Shown: positions 60,990 through 64,000 of the stretch, one piece after another
Numbering within the stretch: position 1 is the first letter of the stretch
Layout of the letters: each line of letters opens with the position of its first letter
From: Salvator merianae
Lineage: Eukaryota; Chordata; Lepidosauria; Squamata; Teiidae
Length of the DNA: 64,000 nt
NCBI GenBank assembly: GCA_003586115.2
Contig: QVOM02000102.1
Location: 283,731 to 347,730, forward strand
Direction: 5' to 3'
Translations under genes and position numbers: made by a program
The notes under the pieces: model-generated
Told to the model about the DNA's origin: nothing
Databases searched by the model: none
The model's input: the letters and a program-made list of their open reading frames with translations, nothing else

Positions 60990-62540
60990 ACCAGCCCCAA
61001 AGGCAGAAGGGCCACAAATCATGAAGGCTGTGCAGAAAGAACTGGTATAGCAGTGGTATTTCCTTCCACAACAATAGATCTGTGCAGGGAGGTGAGATCC
61101 TAACAGCAACAGCCTCAGTAGGAAAGCAGGAAGAAAGGCAGTAGGGGCATCCTCCTTTGTTGCAGCTGTGGCCACATACTTCAGCCATGGGGAGGGAAGG
61201 TAGCAGCTGTGCCTGCCACTGCATGCTTCAGCTCCAGGGATAGAAGGCAGCACACCAGCAGCCCCTGTCACCATCCATTCTTGAGCCATGCCATGATTCT
61301 TGGTTCTGGGGATTCATTTTTTCCCATGAATTAAACAAGGTAGGTCTATGCTCTCTATAAAAAGCAAATACCACTTCAGTCCCTAAAATCTTGAAAAAAA
61401 GACTGGGAAAAAACCTTCTGTCTGAACCTTTGCAGAATGACCGGCTTGTGAGCAGACAATGCAGGTTTATTTACTGTCTCTTTCTTCCAAAGGAGAGAAG
61501 GATCTGGGTTACCAGCCACAACATACCACAGAATGAACTGAAACTACTGGTGATGTTTTCTCCTTTGACAGAAAGTATCTGTCTTTCTCATCACGCAGTT
61601 TGGGCAGAGGCATGATTCACTCACTGTTACCAATGCCAAACCTCCAGTGCAACTCTGTCCAAAAATACAGGGTAGCAGAGTGTATGGCGATAGAAAGCCT
61701 CAATAAAAGTTTTTTATAGCTACGCTAGAAAATTAAGAACCAGAGATTTTGAGCAAACTTTGTGTGATAGCTAGAAAAATACACTGACTGCATTTTCAAG
61801 TCCTGAAAACTTCTCTGGATAGTCAGCTGAATCCTTGTGCTCTTGTTTTACATACACAGTTCAAACTAGTTGGGTAACTATGGTCAGCAGTCATATAGAG
61901 GGATGTGTCTGAACCAAATTAACAGGAATTTGTTCCATTGATCCGATTCTGAAAAATTGGGTAGACACCTCAGGACTCTACTTGAACATGCAGTTTCTGG
62001 CTTGGCTTTCCCCTGCCTTCCACTCTTTCTTCCTAGATTCACCATCCTGTTTTTCTCCCCCTACCTGCTCTTTCATAGATTTGCTCTTCTACCCACCAAA
62101 CATCCCGGACACATGCTTGTCAAGTTCTTCCAAAACCTTATCTCCCAGCTTTTCCTATGTTCTGCATCCAGACATTCCACTTTTGCCTCCTCACACAGAT
62201 CATATCAGTTCAAACAATTGTCCAACTTTACTATGATGTGTGCCCAGCTTTGCTCCTCTGCTTGCCTTTATACATGCAAACCGCACCCACACACAGTTCT
62301 GCTCAAACAACCAGACAGACTGCCCCATCATTATGCACATGTACACCAGGCAGTCTTTTGCAGGTGTAGCCCAAGGCACCTCTTTTCACATGCTTAATTA
62401 CAGCTGCACTCAGAGATGGATGCAGTCTGCACAAATTAAGATGTGGCTATTTTTTCTGCAACTATCTGCAATAGCTTTTTGTAGAATGCCATTTTGAAGG
62501 CTTTATGGGACATTGGAAATGGCTGTGTTTATCTTACATG
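60990..62540. other. No recognisable feature
   Basis: Frames at 60900-61289 (minus) and 61957-62497 (plus) have no recognised domain. Confidence 0.45.
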
Positions 62541-62956
62541 CTAGGTAGAGCATCTGACAAATTGGCCCTATAAGAAGGTGGGCACTTATCTTGGCTCACC
62601 TTGCTCCTGGTTGTCGCTCCTGACCTTTCCAGAGCTTGGGAGGGATGGGTGGCACTAATCACCATGTTGAGCTGCACGATGACATCATCATACGGCCCAA
62701 TGCAATTTTGAGCTTGCTAGGCCCTCCCTTAGTCCCTGCCAAGCCTCTGAACAAGGAATAATGATGTGGTTGGGGAACACCACAGGAGTCACACAATTGT
62801 GGCTAAGTGATGTCACCAATGACACTATCACACAGGCCAACAAACGGATGAGCAGTCCTGCCCCTCCAGGCTCTGAGAGGCACCAGAGATGGCACCAGGA
62901 ACAAGGCGAGCTGAGATAAGTGCCCTAAGGCTGATTTTACTTGGTATTCTACCTAG
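62541..62956. mobile_element. Fold-back element, 416 bp
   Basis: CTAGGTAGA at the left and TCTACCTAG at the right, with the inner arm GGGCACTTATCTTGGCTCAC matched inversely by GCGAGCTGAGATAAGTGCCC. Arms are imperfect over roughly 100 bp. Non-coding. Confidence 0.65.
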
Positions 62957-64000
62957 TAAATTTGGCCCTTGTGTAAGGGTTATGTGTGGTCATTCTGAAT
63001 GCTCTGTAAAACATTCAAAATAGCATTTGCACACCCCAGCACCTTCCTCATGGGATCCACATGCCATTAAGCACCAAAGGAGGTATGGTTGTTCTTGACA
63101 TACAGTGGCTTCACAGCCCCACACCTGGCCTGTTCCCAAGTGCAGAATCCATACCTGGGAGTGCACCAGAAGGGGATCACTAAAAAGTAGTCCCCAGAGG
63201 GACCAGACTGGGTCCAGATTCCTGCCAACATTATGCAGAAAAGCAGCAGTAGCAGGAACACCACAGGCCCTGCCTCAAAGCGCAGCAACATTTCACTGAC
63301 CTCCTGAAGATGGCCCACTTCTGGGGCTATTTCTGGAGCCGTGGCAAAACAATCTTAGCCTGCAACTTCATAGATGGGAACCTTTTCCCCACCTTTGAAG
63401 TTAAGTTGGGCTGGGCTGGATGCTGAGTTGGTAGCTACCAGCCAGCCCTGACCTTCCTCACAGTGCTCCTCACTTGGAAGTTTTTTTCTAGATTAGGGAT
63501 GGTTTCTGTGGCACATGCCTATGACATGTGTGGAAGTTTCTCCCATGTCTCCAATGCAGCACACAGTTACATGGGATTAACACGGCATAATTCTAACTTT
63601 TTGGATACTGCACATTGTAGGAGCCTGATGAAATGCCTCTGTAAATGTCCCTGCAAATTGCTTGAACATGCAGCAACTTTGGGTCACACGAAGTACTTTG
63701 GTGGACTGGCCAATGATGTGCTTAGCTGGCAAACTGGAAACCTTTTAGCTACTTTGTTTTGGAATGAGATGAACCAGTGCAGGAATAGATCATGACCTGT
63801 CTTCAGACTGTAATCCCAGCTAAATTCCTGCAATTCGCCTATCTCTTGGTCTTTGAAGGCATTTCAGACAGGTCACCCAACCAGTGTGCAATCAAATGCT
63901 ACTTCACATTGTTCAAAGGTGTCTACTTGACTGTACCAAGTACATCTGTTCAAAACACTTCTGCATTCTTTTTTTTGTTGTTGTTCACTCCTAGTCACAT
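62957..64000. other. Non-coding sequence with a possible hAT-type end
   Basis: TAGCATTTGCACACCCCA near 63020-63037 resembles the right end of the hAT-like elements. The partner end is not found. The rest is unrecognised. Confidence 0.35.

Noticed and set aside
63067..63318. Minus-strand frame with a hydrophobic start (MLLRFEAGPVVFLLLLLFCI) as a possible PAMR1 signal-peptide exon
   Set aside because: The only phase-compatible donor has a poor consensus, the residues do not resemble PAMR1 near the junction, and no promoter or CpG-island context is seen.

Overview
This is a vertebrate genomic window with dispersed exons in AT-rich sequence dense with transposable elements. CR1 and L2-type LINEs, hAT-like and other non-autonomous DNA elements, tRNA-derived SINEs, a Tc1/mariner copy and a short BovB-like sequence point to a squamate reptile (lizard or gecko). 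The species is an inference. I see no bacterial-style operons, CRISPR arrays or complete single-exon host genes.

One host gene is supported: PAMR1 (peptidase domain containing associated with muscle regeneration 1), on the minus strand. Five consecutive coding exons, in transcript order 47707-47531, 45831-45703, 34255-34141, 32091-31874 and 25378-25271, join in frame with GT-AG junctions. They encode the N-terminal Cys-rich region, a complete CUB domain and one EGF-like domain. The signal-peptide exon (expected above 47.7 kb) and the Sushi and S1-peptidase exons (expected below 25.3 kb) were not found, so the window holds the middle of the gene. About 25 kb at the low-coordinate end has no recognisable next exon.

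The rest is intron and flank, built largely from repeats. 0-25 kb: a CR1/L3 tail split by a younger insertion, an L2 3' half, several short inverted-repeat elements, a CR1 reverse-transcriptase relic and two hAT-like elements with 8-bp target duplications. One of these is an 806-bp CpG-rich chain of hairpins. 25-48 kb (PAMR1 exons): more short DNA elements, a 140-bp fold-back repeat, a tandem repeat, an L1-like 3' end, an LTR-like repeat interrupted by another, and SINEs. 48-64 kb: a rearranged L2 with an inverted middle segment, a decayed Tc1 transposon, two opposed CR1-type LINEs (one in the tail of the other), a second LTR-like copy, and a short DNA element nested in another.

I found no convincing new gene system. 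The most unusual items are the hairpin-chain hAT element, the shared termini of several short DNA-element families, the rearranged L2 and the nested insertions with intact target duplications. All boundaries were read by eye; repeat family names are from recognition, not database search.
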